64,000 nucleotides of DNA from Leidyana gryllorum EB-2025a (GCA_048772705.1 JBLWGC010000043.1:124001-188000); one strand, 5' to 3'; shown: positions 1 to 8,845, counted from the stretch's first letter. The notes: generated by a model not told the origin, from the letters alone. Numbers and translations: made by a program.

Positions 1-31
1 TCTTGCGCTCTACCGACTGAGCTAGGGCGGC
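1..31 (-). tRNA. tRNA-Lys-like, 5' half, cut by window edge
   Basis: On the minus strand this is the acceptor (GCCGCCC), D arm and start of the anticodon stem of the tRNA-Lys family that is complete at 7206-7278. The anticodon lies outside the window, so the isoacceptor is inferred from similarity only. Confidence 0.7.
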
Positions 32-112
32 AGGAATGTAAGGACACAAAACCCGATAGCCTGACATTTTGAGTGGCTCCGCTCCCAGAGCTGGCAGTGC
101 CCTTAGACTGGT

Positions 113-184
113 TGTCCGAGCCAGGAATCGAGCCTGGGTTTGCACGGCAATAACGTGCTGTCCTAACCACTAGACGACTCGGAC
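113..184 (-). tRNA. tRNA-His-like body with ATT anticodon
   Basis: Acceptor (GTCCGAG/CTCGGAC), anticodon stem (GCACG/CGTGC) and T stem (CCAGG/CCTGG) are all perfectly paired. The body is closely similar to tRNA-His(GTG) at 9872-9942, but the anticodon loop reads TTATTGC, giving ATT (Asn) instead of GTG. The T loop starts CTC rather than TTC, which weakens the B box. Either a pseudogene or a recoded tRNA; the intact stems argue against long neutral decay. Confidence 0.75.
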
Positions 185-453
185 AATCTTCAGGTGAGGC
201 TATAAAGGTAGTGAAGGTCACTTAGGATGGGATCCAACAGGAGCATCAGATGAAGTGCGTGGCGATCGGAACACCTCCCACTCCGGCTGGGAGGGAAGCG
301 GACCGCCAATGATCTGATGCCAGCACTATTCAGATGTTGTACCAGCTAACCTACTTCGGTTCGCCCAAGTTCTCTGAGGTTACACGTACCTAACAACCAG
401 GCTAATTCTGAGGATACTTGATTTCAGAGACACACGCCCCTTCCCCAATCCGC
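185..453. other. tRNA-array spacer duplicated near 9.9-10.1 kb
   Basis: No gene seen. The spacer between the His-like and Val tRNAs is closely similar to the spacer at 9943-10152 (shared stretch ending in ACACACGCCCCTTC), so the whole His-spacer-Val block was duplicated. Confidence 0.7.
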
Positions 454-524
454 GCAGCCATAGTCTAGTGGTTAAGACGTCTGCTTCACACGCAGAAGGT
501 CCGAGTTCGATCCTCGGTGGCTGG
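454..524 (+). tRNA. tRNA-Val (CAC)
   Basis: Cloverleaf with acceptor GCAGCCA, A box TAGTCTAGTGG, anticodon loop TTCACAC and T arm around GAGTTCGATCCTC. One C is missing in the variable region relative to the copy at 10153-10225. A TTTT run lies about 10 bp downstream, one of the few in this array with a Pol III-like terminator. Confidence 0.85.
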
Positions 525-576
525 AGCTCGCACCTTTTAAGTGAGCACCGAACGAAGTCTGAAGCGGAAAGAGCTG

Positions 577-650
577 TGCTGTAAGACCGGCGATCGTACC
601 GAGGTCTTCTGCGTGACGGGCGGAAATACTAAAGACTTTGGTGGACCTGC
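577..650 (-). pseudogene. tRNA-Asp pseudogene
   Basis: Matches the Asp(GTC) family (compare 11834-11905). The anticodon region GTCACGC is still visible, but the T arm and the whole 5' third have decayed. Confidence 0.7.
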
Positions 651-712
651 CCAATGACTTGCATGGCTCCATTCTAAGGCAAATAGAGTGTAACTAAGTT
701 TAGAGTTTCCTT

Positions 713-784
713 GTCGTCCTAGCTCAGTCGGTAGAGCGCAAGCCTCTTAATCTTGCAGTCGCAGATTAAAGTCCCGTGGGCGGT
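713..784 (+). pseudogene. tRNA-Lys (CTT), degenerate
   Basis: D arm AGCTCAGTCGG and anticodon loop CTCTTAA are preserved. The T arm and B box are broken and the acceptor no longer pairs fully. Compare the better copy at 7206-7278. Confidence 0.75.
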
Positions 785-852
785 GCGGATCAATAGGCCG
801 GGGAGTAAGAATGGAGTATGTTGCCTACAAGCAAACCCAGCTGCATTTCCGC

Positions 853-919
853 TGCCGGGACTCGAACCGGGATGGTGCGGCTCGAGCCGCATATACTAGC
901 CACCTAGACTAAAGGGGAC
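853..919 (-). pseudogene. tRNA-Glu-like pseudogene
   Basis: Same family as tRNA-Glu(CTC) at 7339-7411, but with a one-base loss in the anticodon loop (CTCGAG). It abuts directly the truncated gag of element A at 920, so this is the left breakpoint of the retroelement in the tRNA array. Confidence 0.7.
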
Positions 920-1536
920 GGGTCACCACAGTTGCCCTGACGAATGGGGGCAGAAAAGGCCTGAAAATCCTGAGTTCCACATAGGAAACCTGGGCGAACA
1001 CAGTTGCTTCCGACATCAGGCGCCTGGACTGGGAGAGCTTCCGCAGGATGGTTACGAATGAGTTTGAGTCGGACAAGCGGGGAAGCCTAGCGCGGCTGGT
1101 GGAATTGCGCCCAGCGGAGGGAGGCATCCGCCAGTTCGCCATTGCGTTCAGACAAGAGCGGCGTACCGTGCGAAACATCCCGTCGCGACTTCCAAAGGCA
1201 GAGCAGTTGGTGATCCGCGACAGAAACCCACAAACGGTAGCCGAGGCGGTTTCGCTGGTCCTCATCATGTGCCCAAAAGAAACACAATTAGTCAAACGGA
1301 CGTTGGTAGCAACTCACAGAGGAGTGGGGATACAAAATCCGCACACCAGGGAACACTGCAGCAAGCACAACCTGTGCTACCTGTGCGGACAAGCCGGGCA
1401 TCTGTCCACCAAATGCCCGAAGCGGGGAAACCACCCTAAGAACAACCAGCAAAGATGGCGAGCCTTCCCGGCGATGGCGAACTTACCAGAAGACGGAAAC
1501 CACGAAGAGGAGGCCGAAACGGACTGGGATTTTTAG
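920..1536 (+). pseudogene. gag: Ty3/gypsy gag remnant (element A)
   Basis: Retrotransposon gag, 5' truncated at the junction with the tRNA array. A conserved capsid-like stretch is readable from about 922 with an in-frame TAG near 982, then an open frame from 1048. It ends in one CX2CX4HX4C zinc knuckle (CYLCGQAGHLSTKC, about 1374-1415), the nucleic-acid-binding motif of Gag nucleocapsid. The start codon, 5' LTR and primer site are missing. Non-functional. Confidence 0.85.
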
Positions 1537-1659
1537 ACGAGGCCCAACACGGGCCTAACACATGCTTCACCGCCATCCATTGGCAAGGCACACAACGCAC
1601 GGGTTGGACGGCCACAATGGAGTGGGAGGTAACGAGCCCCAAGGGGGGGGCATAGCCGA

Positions 1660-2771
1660 AGAACGACAGCCCTGATTGACTCAGGATCGGAAGTCAATAT
1701 CATCACACCAGCCTTGGCAAGGAGCTTAGGTTTGAAAATACAGGATTGCATCACGCAAAGGATTGAAGGAATGGGTCGGCGAAGTGCGAAGGAGAAGTAC
1801 AAGCTTGTCTGAAGACTCAACACAAGCGGTATCCCCCCTTGCGCTTTGCGGTGGTACACAATGACCACTACGAGGCGATAGTAGGCCTCTCGCTTGTTGT
1901 ACTTCGTGTTTGCCTGATGGTCAACTTCCTATCGGGTTGCCAAATTCGACTTGCTGAAATTTCCAATCGAATTAACATCCATCTGGATACTTCCCTACAT
2001 ATTTGGCACTCATATAGGGGCATGTATAAGATGGTGAAAAGGCATTATTAACGAACATAAAGCAACTACTACTAAAGCGTAAAGGCTAATGCACCCTAGT
2101 GGTCTGAACTCTCTGTGACAGTGTAACTGTGCAGACACTCGCATGAATGATCAGAGTGTGGTGTCGGGGACAACTACCGTGTGTGGTCAGCGCGAGGCTC
2201 CGCAAGAGTGGGAGCGACTGGCACATGGGTAGAGTGAGAGAGACACTGCAGGATGGCTAGAGATGGACTCAGGAGCAAGGCTGGCGTTGATCCAGAGGAT
2301 GATCAAAGCCCTTCTGTCGACCTCCCAGCAGATCCGGCCGACGATCAACCGGTACAACTAATACCGGTTCAGTAAGTCAGAGTTGGACTAGGCAAGAGGC
2401 GGCCTAAGATAACTTTTGCACTTGGTACAACAAGTCGTAGTTCTTGTTTTGCGCCGTCGTGTGCGACATATTCGTGGTAGACTTGTCGGCAAAAATACTA
2501 ACTTGGTTCCTAAGTCTGACTCGTGGTCGAAAGCATGCAGACATGAGAACTGGGCCTCGTTCCCCTTGAGTAGCGACTTGGGGTTACAACACCGCTGATT
2601 CATGACATACCGCTCATCTTGGGGACCGACGGAACAGGAAGAATGGTGATAGCCGAAGGAGCGATCCTCGAGGTTAACAAAGCATTCGTTACAAAACCGG
2701 TGAAACTCAACTTACCTCGACCAGTCCCAGAGATCGGGGATTCCATAATTTTCAAATAAAAATTCAGCCGG
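1660..2771 (+). pseudogene. Ty3/gypsy aspartic protease, split by an LTR (element A)
   Basis: Retropepsin-like domain with catalytic LIDSGSE at about 1672-1692. It has an in-frame TGA near 1810 and a frameshift before the C-terminal part, and is then interrupted at 1895 by a 697-bp LTR. Beyond 2591 the reading frame resumes with the conserved end of the protease domain (IPLILGTDG), so the LTR entered coding sequence. Confidence 0.8.
1895..2591 (+). mobile_element. Solo LTR (TGTTGTA family) in the protease of element A
   Basis: Begins TGTTGTACTTCG and ends GGGGTTACAACA, with imperfect 5-bp flanks TCGCT (1890-1894) and CCGCT (2592-2596), 4 of 5 bases identical. An inverted copy of the family lies at 34275-34876. 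This copy carries about 110 bp (2253-2370, short ORF starting MARDGLRSK) absent there but related to 13219-13340. Confidence 0.85.
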
Positions 2772-3640
2772 ATGCCAAACCATATGCTGGACGCCCGTAT
2801 GGCGGGAAAGGCGACGTTGGAGAGCTACGTCGACAAGTGGATGACCCAGGGGAAGATCGTCCAATCCAAGTCGGAATGGTCAGCTCCGAGTTTTCTGGTA
2901 CCAAAGGCCGACACCAATGTACCCAGAATGGTCACGAATTACAAGGCACTCAACGATCAAACGGTGAACTATGCATACCCCACGACGACGACAGAAGAAA
3001 ACCTATCGGTCCTGAGGGGCGCACGGGTCTTCTCGAAGATCGACCTGAAGTCTGGATTCCACCAGATCAGGATCGAACCCGAATCCCAAAGGTTCAGGGC
3101 CTTTGTGACCCAATTTGGTAAGTATCAATATACAGTGATACCGATCGGGCTGAAGAACGCCCCATGCGCGTTCATCGCACTGATGACCGAAGTACTGGAT
3201 GAACTGATTGGCGAATGCGTGGTGGCTTACGTGGATGACCTACTGGTATACAGCACAACTGGGAGGAACATCGAGCACACCTCGACGCAGTGTTAAACCG
3301 GCTGAGAAGACATCAACTGTATATAAACGCGAGCAAATCCAAGTTCTACCTCACTGAGGTGTAATTCACAGGTCACAGAGTGACACCAGGAGGATCCAAC
3401 CCGCCAAAACCAAGGTAGAGTTCTTCCGCACTCGTCCACCGCCGGAAAAGGTGAAGGAGCTGTCAACACTGATCGGAGCCATGTCTTATTACTCGCGATT
3501 CATTCCACTGTTCGCAGAGAAAGTACGAATATTCCACGGCCTGATTGCCACCAGTTCAAAGCCGAAGGACAGCATTGAATGGACTCCAGAGAGGACGAGG
3601 GCAGGACCTCACTACTTGCTTTGATGACGAAAGACAGTTA
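2772..3640 (+). pseudogene. pol: Ty3/gypsy reverse transcriptase (element A)
   Basis: An open frame at 2772-3296 covers the fingers and palm: KIVQSKSEWSAPSFLVPK, the IDLKSGFHQIRI block and the catalytic YVDD box (about 3229-3240). A frameshift follows YVDD; the thumb and connection continue in other frames to about 3640 (SYYSRFIPLF at about 3484-3513). Pol fragment of a Ty3/gypsy element, non-functional. Confidence 0.9.
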
Positions 3641-4014
3641 GGACACATGGACCGCAACTTGCCGTTGGTTGTCACGACGGAGGCCTCGAACGAGGCCATC
3701 GGAGCTACGTTGGAACTGCATCAGCCCGAAGGCCGAACACCATTAGAGTCATGAGCTGCAGACTGACCGCAGCACAGAAGGCGTGGCCCGTCCACGAAAG
3801 GGGACTGTACGCGGTTGAAAGAGCGCTCAAGCGTTGGCGTCATTTCTTGGCCACTAAACCCTTCTCGGTCTTCACCGACCACAAGCCATTGGCAACACTC
3901 GCCAAAGCGAAGAACGTGTCAGACCAGGTGGTGAGAACTTGCCGAAGATCTCCCAGTTTCCCTGCAAAATCGACTATCTCAAAGGAAGTGAGAACCAGTT
4001 GGCCGACTTATTGA
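3641..4014 (+). pseudogene. pol: Ty3/gypsy RNase H (element A)
   Basis: RNase H remnant. The first catalytic motif reads TTEAS where the family has TDAS (Asp to Glu at an active-site position), followed by a stop and a frameshift. The HERGLYAVERALKRWR block and TDHKPL motif follow in the open frame 3751-4014. Decayed. Confidence 0.85.
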
Positions 4015-5365
4015 GCAGGCCGCCACCGAGGCTCTGTCACATGGCCCACTACCAAAGCAGAGAGGGAGAGTTCATGTTACTGCTTCAACGCCTAAGTGGA
4101 CCTCTCCAGCCAACCGGAGACCAGATTAAGCATCAGGGGCTCATATATGACTGCGAGGACCGTATCATAGTATCGGACAACCGCGAAGTAAAGCTTCGCA
4201 TACTGGAGGAGTGCCATAGTTCACCACTAGGAGGCCACATGGGAATCGACAGAACACTGAAGAGAGTGGTCGCTATGTTTCACTGGCCACATGTTGCTCG
4301 GGACGTTCGAGAGCATTGCAAGGCATGCGAAACCCGCCAAAGAGTCAAGAGCACGGATCAAAAAACAATAGGGCTCCTACATCCGATCCCACCACCCTGT
4401 GAGCCGTGGCGCGAAGTCAGCATCGATCTGGTTTGCCTACCGGAGGACCCTACCCACAAGAAAGACTGTCTGATGACTATAATTGACAGGTTCGCTCGCA
4501 GAATGACGCTCATCCCCTGTCGCAGGGATATTTCCGCAACGGATTCAGCACAACTGCTGATAGAAAACCTAATCAGACCCCATGGGTGTCCAGAGTCAAT
4601 TGCTTGCGATCGCGACTCACGGTCGTGTTCAGAAGTATGGACGGAAATGTTACGCATCATGGGAACAAAATTGCGACCGAGTACCGCATTCGACCCCCAG
4701 ACGAACGGGATGGTGGAAAGATGGCACCGCACCGCCTTGCAGGTCTTGCGAACAGTATGCACAGAATTAGGCCCTCACTGGACACAGCTCATCCCCACCT
4801 GGAAATGGCAATAAATTCGGCTATGAACGAGTCAATTGGAATGTCTCCACACGAGGCAGAGACAGGGACCCCCTTCAGAACGCCACTAGTGGCATCCATA
4901 CCCGAACGCCCAGCGTCATCGAAGAAACCGCTGCAGCTGCAAGCGGAGAGACTACAGGAGATCACAGACCGAATACGCACGGCACAGCAAAAGAAGGCAG
5001 CGGACACCAACAGGAGAGAAGAAAGCCACCAAGAAGGCGATTACGTCCTGCTGTCATCAAAGCAGTTGAAAGGCCTGCGCCGAACAAAGCTATCCCATAG
5101 CTGGATTGGACCATTTCGCGTCATCAGCTGCATACCCGGTGATGTTTATGAACTCGAGCTACCTGCTCGATTGCAAGTACATAACCGATTCCACGTCAGC
5201 CGTTTGCGGAAGTATACGGGAACGCCTCCCGAGAACCCGCAACCACTGTACCAAATGGAGGCCGTGACAGGAGAGAAACTAAGGGACGGATCTTACCTCT
5301 GGCTGATAAATTGCAGAGGTTACCCTGACTCAGAGAACACTTGGGAGCCACTAACGGTGATCTAA
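3939..5365 (+). pseudogene. pol: Ty3/gypsy integrase plus chromodomain (element A)
   Basis: The HHCC zinc-binding region and the core D (IDLVCLPED) and D (ACDRD) lie in an open frame to 4814, with the Glu in NGMVERWH. A frameshift near 4760 moves the rest to another frame: the GPF-type linker (SWIGPFRV), HVSRL, and a C-terminal chromodomain (YLWLINCRGYPDSENTWEP). A premature TAA follows at about 5363. The chromodomain places the element among chromoviruses, which target integration to histone-marked chromatin (family knowledge). Confidence 0.9.
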
Positions 5366-5488
5366 GAGGGAGACGCCATGGACCTGGTCCTGGCATTCCG
5401 AAGAGAGTACACCAATAGAGAAACCACCAAGGTACGTACACACCGGAGCAACTGGAAGGCAAAGACCTAGAGTCTTGATGGGGAGGTG

Positions 5489-5690
5489 TGTAGCCAGCAC
5501 TTTGTTACCGACGACCCGGGGGCCGGCCGGCAGATCACCCGGAGACGGAGACACGGATCGACAAACACGTGTGCTTACCTTTTTACTTACGTGACAATGG
5601 AACAGAATGGAACCGATGGACTCCGCCTGCGAAACGGGAAGTTACTTGGAGCAATAAGTACTGAACTTACTGACATGCCACCGGGTTATA
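5489..5690 (+). repeat. LTR (TGTAG...TTATA) between element A and a gag leader
   Basis: Starts TGTAGCC just after the element A chromodomain remnant and ends CCGGGTTATA. It contains a GGCCGGCCGG core (5521-5530), the ACACGTGTGCTTAC block and an ATG at 5597. A primer-binding site and gag leader follow it directly, so this LTR is 3' to element A and 5' to another partial copy. Confidence 0.8.
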
Positions 5691-5806
5691 CTGGTAGCAG
5701 TGCGCACAACTTACCTCCGATGGACGAAGATGTAGATACGGCAGCCGAAGCGAGGGACGGAATGAGGGACCCCACCGTTAGGAAGAAGATAGATCACGGA
5801 CGCTAG
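5597..5806 (+). CDS. Gag leader ORF starting inside the LTR
   Basis: The ATG is about 94 bp before the LTR end. The frame encodes an LRNGK motif, then PPGYT at the LTR terminus, reads through the primer site (encoding GSSA) and continues about 35 codons before meeting tRNA-array sequence. It is a truncated Gag N-terminus. Its function is unknown; the start inside the LTR recurs in other elements here. Confidence 0.6.
   Translation: MEQNGTDGLRLRNGKLLGAISTELTDMPPGYTGSSAHNLPPMDEDVDTAAEARDGMRDPTVRKKIDHGR
5692..5704 (+). promoter_or_regulatory. Primer-binding site (TGGTAGCAGTGCG)
   Basis: Lies 1 nt after the LTR end. TGGTAGCAG is complementary to the CCA-tailed 3' end of an initiator-Met-type tRNA. 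The same string occurs after the LTR ends at 15893, 35211 (minus) and 47418. Confidence 0.75.
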
Positions 5807-5895
5807 TAAACACGCCGGCCTCCACCCCCAGAAGTCCTCGCATTATGAGATTTCACGGACAGGAAACGGGTGGAATGGCGAGCCAACAACACTTC

Positions 5896-5920
5896 GGCAA
5901 GATGGCCGAGTGCTGTGTTT
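5896..5920 (+). pseudogene. tRNA-Leu 5' fragment
   Basis: GGCAAGATGGCCGAGTG is the acceptor and D-arm start of the Leu(CAG) family (10446-10525). The rest is missing. Confidence 0.65.
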
Positions 5921-5982
5921 GAGTCGGACAGAAAGCTCACTTCAATCATTGAAGCAAATTGCGTTTTTCTCCGCGAAAGCTA

Positions 5983-6066
5983 CCGACAAGGGTGAGATTC
6001 GAACTCACGCGGGTGAAACCCAACGGCTTAGCGGGCCGCCGCCTAAACCACTCGGCCACCTTGCCG
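5983..6066 (-). tRNA. tRNA-Ser (GCT)
   Basis: Acceptor CGGCAAG/CTTGTCG (one wobble), anticodon loop CCGCTAA, a long class II variable arm and an intact T arm (B box GAGTTCGAATCTC). All stems pair. No oligo-T terminator is seen directly downstream. Confidence 0.9.
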
Positions 6067-6276
6067 AGAGTCGAACGGATTACACCTTCCATCGGGAATC
6101 GCGTGCGAATTGTTAGTGATGTACACCCGCTTCTCGATGTCAGTATTCGGCCTTGGAATGCCTGCTTGGTGGGGTGGACGAAGGTCTGAGTGGCCGCTTC
6201 AGTGCCAATCATGGTGTTTTGCTGAGCACGTCACTCGCTCTTTCGGCTAGTGACTGTTCACCTCAACTCTGAAGCG

Positions 6277-6347
6277 GTCGCATATTCCAGTCGGTTAGAG
6301 CGTGACCCTGATAACTTCCGAGCCCGCGACTGGAGCCCGGGCGTGAC
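6277..6347 (+). pseudogene. tRNA-Ile (GAT)-like pseudogene
   Basis: TCGGTTAGAGCGTGACCCTGATAAC gives the D arm and anticodon loop; the acceptor and T arms do not pair. It lies inside an inverted duplication shared with about 12885-12960. Confidence 0.55.
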
Positions 6348-6544
6348 TAAGTGAGTGGATCTCTGATACAGACCCACCCAGTACCCGAGAAAGGCCCAAG
6401 ATTCCACGATCAATACGAATGGAACTCGTTCCTAAGCCCGAGCTTCCTTGCCGTCCCAAGTCAGTCGGCCGCCCGAGCAGTACTAGTCAAGCTTGCTGAA
6501 CCGTATGTGAAAACACTGGCCGCAAAATGCCAAGTCGGACAGGT

Positions 6545-6626
6545 GGCAACTTGCCCGAGTGGTTAAGGGGGTAGACTAGAAATCTACTGGGCCTGGCCCG
6601 CGCTGGTTCAAATCCAGCAGTTGTCG
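6545..6626 (+). tRNA. tRNA-Ser (AGA)
   Basis: Acceptor GGCAACT/AGTTGTC, anticodon stem GTAGA/TCTAC with loop CTAGAAA, class II variable arm and T stem GCTGG/CCAGC. Structure complete. A broken inverted copy of its 5' half is at 12608-12640. Confidence 0.9.
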
Positions 6627-6708
6627 TGCGATGTGATTGGAGAATCAGACACCAACTCACGCCTCAAACCCCACAATGGTGCCTCAATCAACCATCTGCC
6701 ATCTTCTC

Positions 6709-6779
6709 TGCATCTGCCGGGAATCGAACCTGGGTCGTCTCAGTGGCAACGACACAGTCTACCACAAGACCACAGATGC
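6709..6779 (-). tRNA. tRNA-Gly (GCC)
   Basis: Acceptor GCATCTG/CAGATGC is perfect and the loop is TTGCCAC. One anticodon-stem mismatch and one T-stem mismatch; family members at 10794 and 12154. Confidence 0.8.
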
Positions 6780-6835
6780 GTGACACCTCCATTCCTGAAC
6801 ACAAGGCGATGAGTCTGGAGCGGGGGATGGTTTTG

Positions 6836-6906
6836 GGCATATGGCGCAACGTAGCGCGTCTGACTCCAGATCACAAGGTCGAGTGTTCGAATCACTCTCG
6901 GCTCAA
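6836..6906 (+). tRNA. tRNA-Trp (CCA), degenerate acceptor
   Basis: D arm TGGCGCAACGTAGCGCG, anticodon loop with CCA (CTGACTCCAGATCA) and T arm GTGTTCGAATCAC are recognisable, but the 5' acceptor strand does not pair with the 3' strand TCGGCTC. Probably a pseudogene; the only Trp copy seen. Confidence 0.7.
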
Positions 6907-6942
6907 TCCGACTCTTTGTTCTTCCCGTATGAGGCGCAACCT

Positions 6943-7008
6943 AACAAGAGTGGCCCTTTCGAGCTGCGACTTGGATACAGCGCCTTAGTCCCCTCCGCCA
7001 TCTTACCA
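6943..7008 (-). pseudogene. tRNA-Leu pseudogene with T-arm deletion
   Basis: Similar to Leu(CAG) at 7778-7856, but the T loop and B box are deleted and the anticodon region is altered. Confidence 0.65.
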
Positions 7009-7205
7009 GCTCGGTTTCTGTCCCGCCACTCCAAGCGTTCCCTGTCTGTTGAAGGTAGAGAATGGAAAGGCTGGCTCTAAGGTTGGAGGTCACGCGCCTC
7101 CGACATGGTATGAAACTTATATTTCAGCCTGCCAAGCCAACGATCCGGTGGGTGCCAAAGCCACTTCACATGTCAGGCTATCGGGTTTTATGTCCTTGCT
7201 TTACT

Positions 7206-7278
7206 GCCGCCCTAGCTCAGTCGGTACAGCGCAAGACTCTTAATCTTGCAGTCGCGGGTTCGAGCCGCGCAGGCGGTG
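7206..7278 (+). tRNA. tRNA-Lys (CTT)
   Basis: Acceptor GCCGCCC against AGGCGGT, anticodon stem CAAGA/TCTTG with loop CTCTTAA, B box GGGTTCGAGCC. One or two mismatches in the T stem and acceptor. Best Lys copy in the array. Confidence 0.8.
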
Positions 7279-7338
7279 GGGATCTCTTTCCCTGGGACGA
7301 AGAATGGAACTGTTGCCTACAAGCACACTCAGCTGGAG

Positions 7339-7411
7339 TTCCACTGCCGGGCGTTGAACCCGGATGTACGGGTGAGAGCCGCATATCCTAGCCACTTAGA
7401 CTACAGTGGAC
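7339..7411 (-). tRNA. tRNA-Glu (CTC), slightly degenerate
   Basis: D arm TGGCTAGGATATGCGG and anticodon loop CTCTCAC are typical of Glu; the T arm is CCGGGTTCAACGCCCGG. Acceptor pairs at 6 of 7 positions. Confidence 0.7.
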
Positions 7412-7513
7412 AACTCCCTCAGCTGCAGCTTTAGCCGAGAGCCGTACCCTCTTGACAAGACGTGTTCTAGAAAGCGGAGGGTCTCTATACTAACCTCTGA
7501 AACATTGTAGCTG

Positions 7514-7585
7514 GGTCTTGTAGCTCAGTCGGCAAAGCGTGTAGCTGTTCACCACAAAGTCGCACTTTCGAAGCCTGGCACTATC
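7514..7585 (+). pseudogene. tRNA-Ile-like pseudogene
   Basis: Starts GGTCTTGTAGCTCAGTCGG like 9151-9224, but the anticodon loop is altered (GTTCACC) and the T arm is broken. Confidence 0.6.
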
Positions 7586-7645
7586 GGGAGCTACGATATC
7601 CGACTCTCTCCTAGAGGTTGCAACTCTGTATTTAACTACTGAGTT

Positions 7646-7718
7646 TGGACGACCTGGGTATCGATCCCAGTTTTCTCGCATGCACAGTCAGCCGTCTAGC
7701 ATCTGAGCTAGCCGGCCA
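7646..7718 (-). pseudogene. tRNA-Ala pseudogene
   Basis: The 3' half equals Ala(AG C-type; compare 9342-9414) up to the TCGTCCA end, but the anticodon arm has decayed. Its 3' end shares the strand matching element K's primer site. Confidence 0.7.
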
Positions 7719-7777
7719 TCCGCACTACATGGAAGAGCTATTGCATCCAGTGACTGACCGAGTGCCCAGACTACGGC

Positions 7778-7856
7778 TGACAAGAGTGGGATTCGAACCC
7801 ACGCCTTTCGGACTGCGGCCTGAACACAGCGCCTTAGACCACTCGGCCATCTTGCC
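7778..7856 (-). tRNA. tRNA-Leu (CAG)
   Basis: Acceptor GGCAAGA/TCTTGTC, anticodon stem CTGTG/CGCAG with loop TTCAGGC, class II variable arm and an intact T arm (GTGGG/CCCAC). Structure complete. Confidence 0.9.
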
Positions 7857-8016
7857 GGAGCGTTCTTGGCTCGCCACTTTACAGGTTTTCTGTCCGTGAA
7901 GTTCTCGAGAAGGAAGACTTTTAGGGTTGAAGACGCGCAAGACGCGCGTTCAATGCCCTGTTTTGGAGAGAGCCTGTTTCCTCGCTTTGGTGGGACTCAC
8001 TTCAAAGATTCGAGCG

Positions 8017-8242
8017 ACAGCCACCTGGGATTGAACTCGGGACCTTCTGCGTGTTAAGCAGACGTTGTAACCACTATGTAGTAGTGACAACGTCTCTGTG
8101 TCTCCGGTGCCGGCCGGCCCGGTCACGGAGACACAGAGACACAAGCAGATAGACACACGTGTGCAGATTGTTTTTGTTGCTTGACGACTGACGGAACACT
8201 TACGATGGATCTAAGAAACAGAAGCCTAGACCATGACTGCAC
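8017..8242 (-). pseudogene. tRNA-Val (AAC) split by an LTR fragment
   Basis: The 3' two thirds (8017-8076) carry the T arm and anticodon loop TTAACAC; the 5' remainder (acceptor and D-arm start) resumes at about 8226-8242. The 147 bp between them are LTR-derived. Confidence 0.75.
8077..8223 (+). mobile_element. LTR fragment inside tRNA-Val
   Basis: Starts TGTAGTAG and contains the LTR hairpin with perfect 15-bp arms (8092-8106 and 8126-8140) around GGCCGGCC, the ACACGTGTGC block, and an ATG followed by LRNR. The 3' end is missing. The flanks CACTA and GCCTA are at best a decayed target duplication. Confidence 0.65.
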
Positions 8243-8305
8243 CAAAGCTTTGCGCAGACCAAGAGAGAAGTTGCGAAGTTTCAACAAGAAGTGGACTAGT
8301 TGCGA

Positions 8306-8373
8306 CGTCGCACCAGGAAGCGAACCCAGGTCGAAAGATTCAATCTCCAGTGCTAACCACTACACCACGGAAC
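8306..8373 (-). pseudogene. tRNA-Gln pseudogene
   Basis: Similar to Gln(TTG) at 11581-11652: GTGGTGTAGTGGTTAGCACT D arm, but the anticodon loop is shortened (GATTGAATC) and the acceptor is unpaired. Confidence 0.65.
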
Positions 8374-8556
8374 TATTCACGACCAAGATTCAAAAGAGTG
8401 AATGAAGCCATTGGGACTGGAAATAAATGCGGTCCAGAACTCGAATGTTTCCGTTCCATTGAGACGACCCGCGCTCGATACGAGGCGGTTTCAAATCTGG
8501 GTAAGTGCAAAAAGATAGCATGACAAGTTCCTCGGCGCTTCGAACTCGACGGAGCG

Positions 8557-8629
8557 TGGGAGTGGAGAGGATCGAACTCTCGAGTTCAGGATTATGAGAC
8601 CTACGCGCTACCGACTGCGTTACACTCCC
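8557..8629 (-). tRNA. tRNA-Met (CAT), elongator type
   Basis: Acceptor GGGAGTG/CACTCCC and T stem GAGAG/CTCTC are perfect; loop CTCATAA. D arm reads GTAACGCAGTCGG (one change from the copy at 10909). Followed on the same strand order by tRNA-Pro, as at 10909-11129. Confidence 0.85.
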
Positions 8630-8706
8630 CCTCCGACTTTCTCCAAGGAAATTACCCGAATCCAGAAGCATGCTGACAGGCAGGGTGGGTCAAGATACAA
8701 CAAATC

Positions 8707-8778
8707 GGGCTGTTCTGGGACTCGAGCCCAGACGTACTTTCACCCCAAGGAAAAATCATACCACAAGACCAAACAGCC
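8707..8778 (-). tRNA. tRNA-Pro (TGG)
   Basis: Acceptor GGCTGTT/AACAGCC perfect; loop with TGG; T arm CTGGGCTCGAGTCCCAG. One anticodon-stem mismatch. Confidence 0.75.
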
Positions 8779-8845
8779 AGATGCTGGGTGATGCAACCCA
8801 CCGGACTGTGTAAAGGATCACTGAATGCCATGGGGCTTGGGCACC

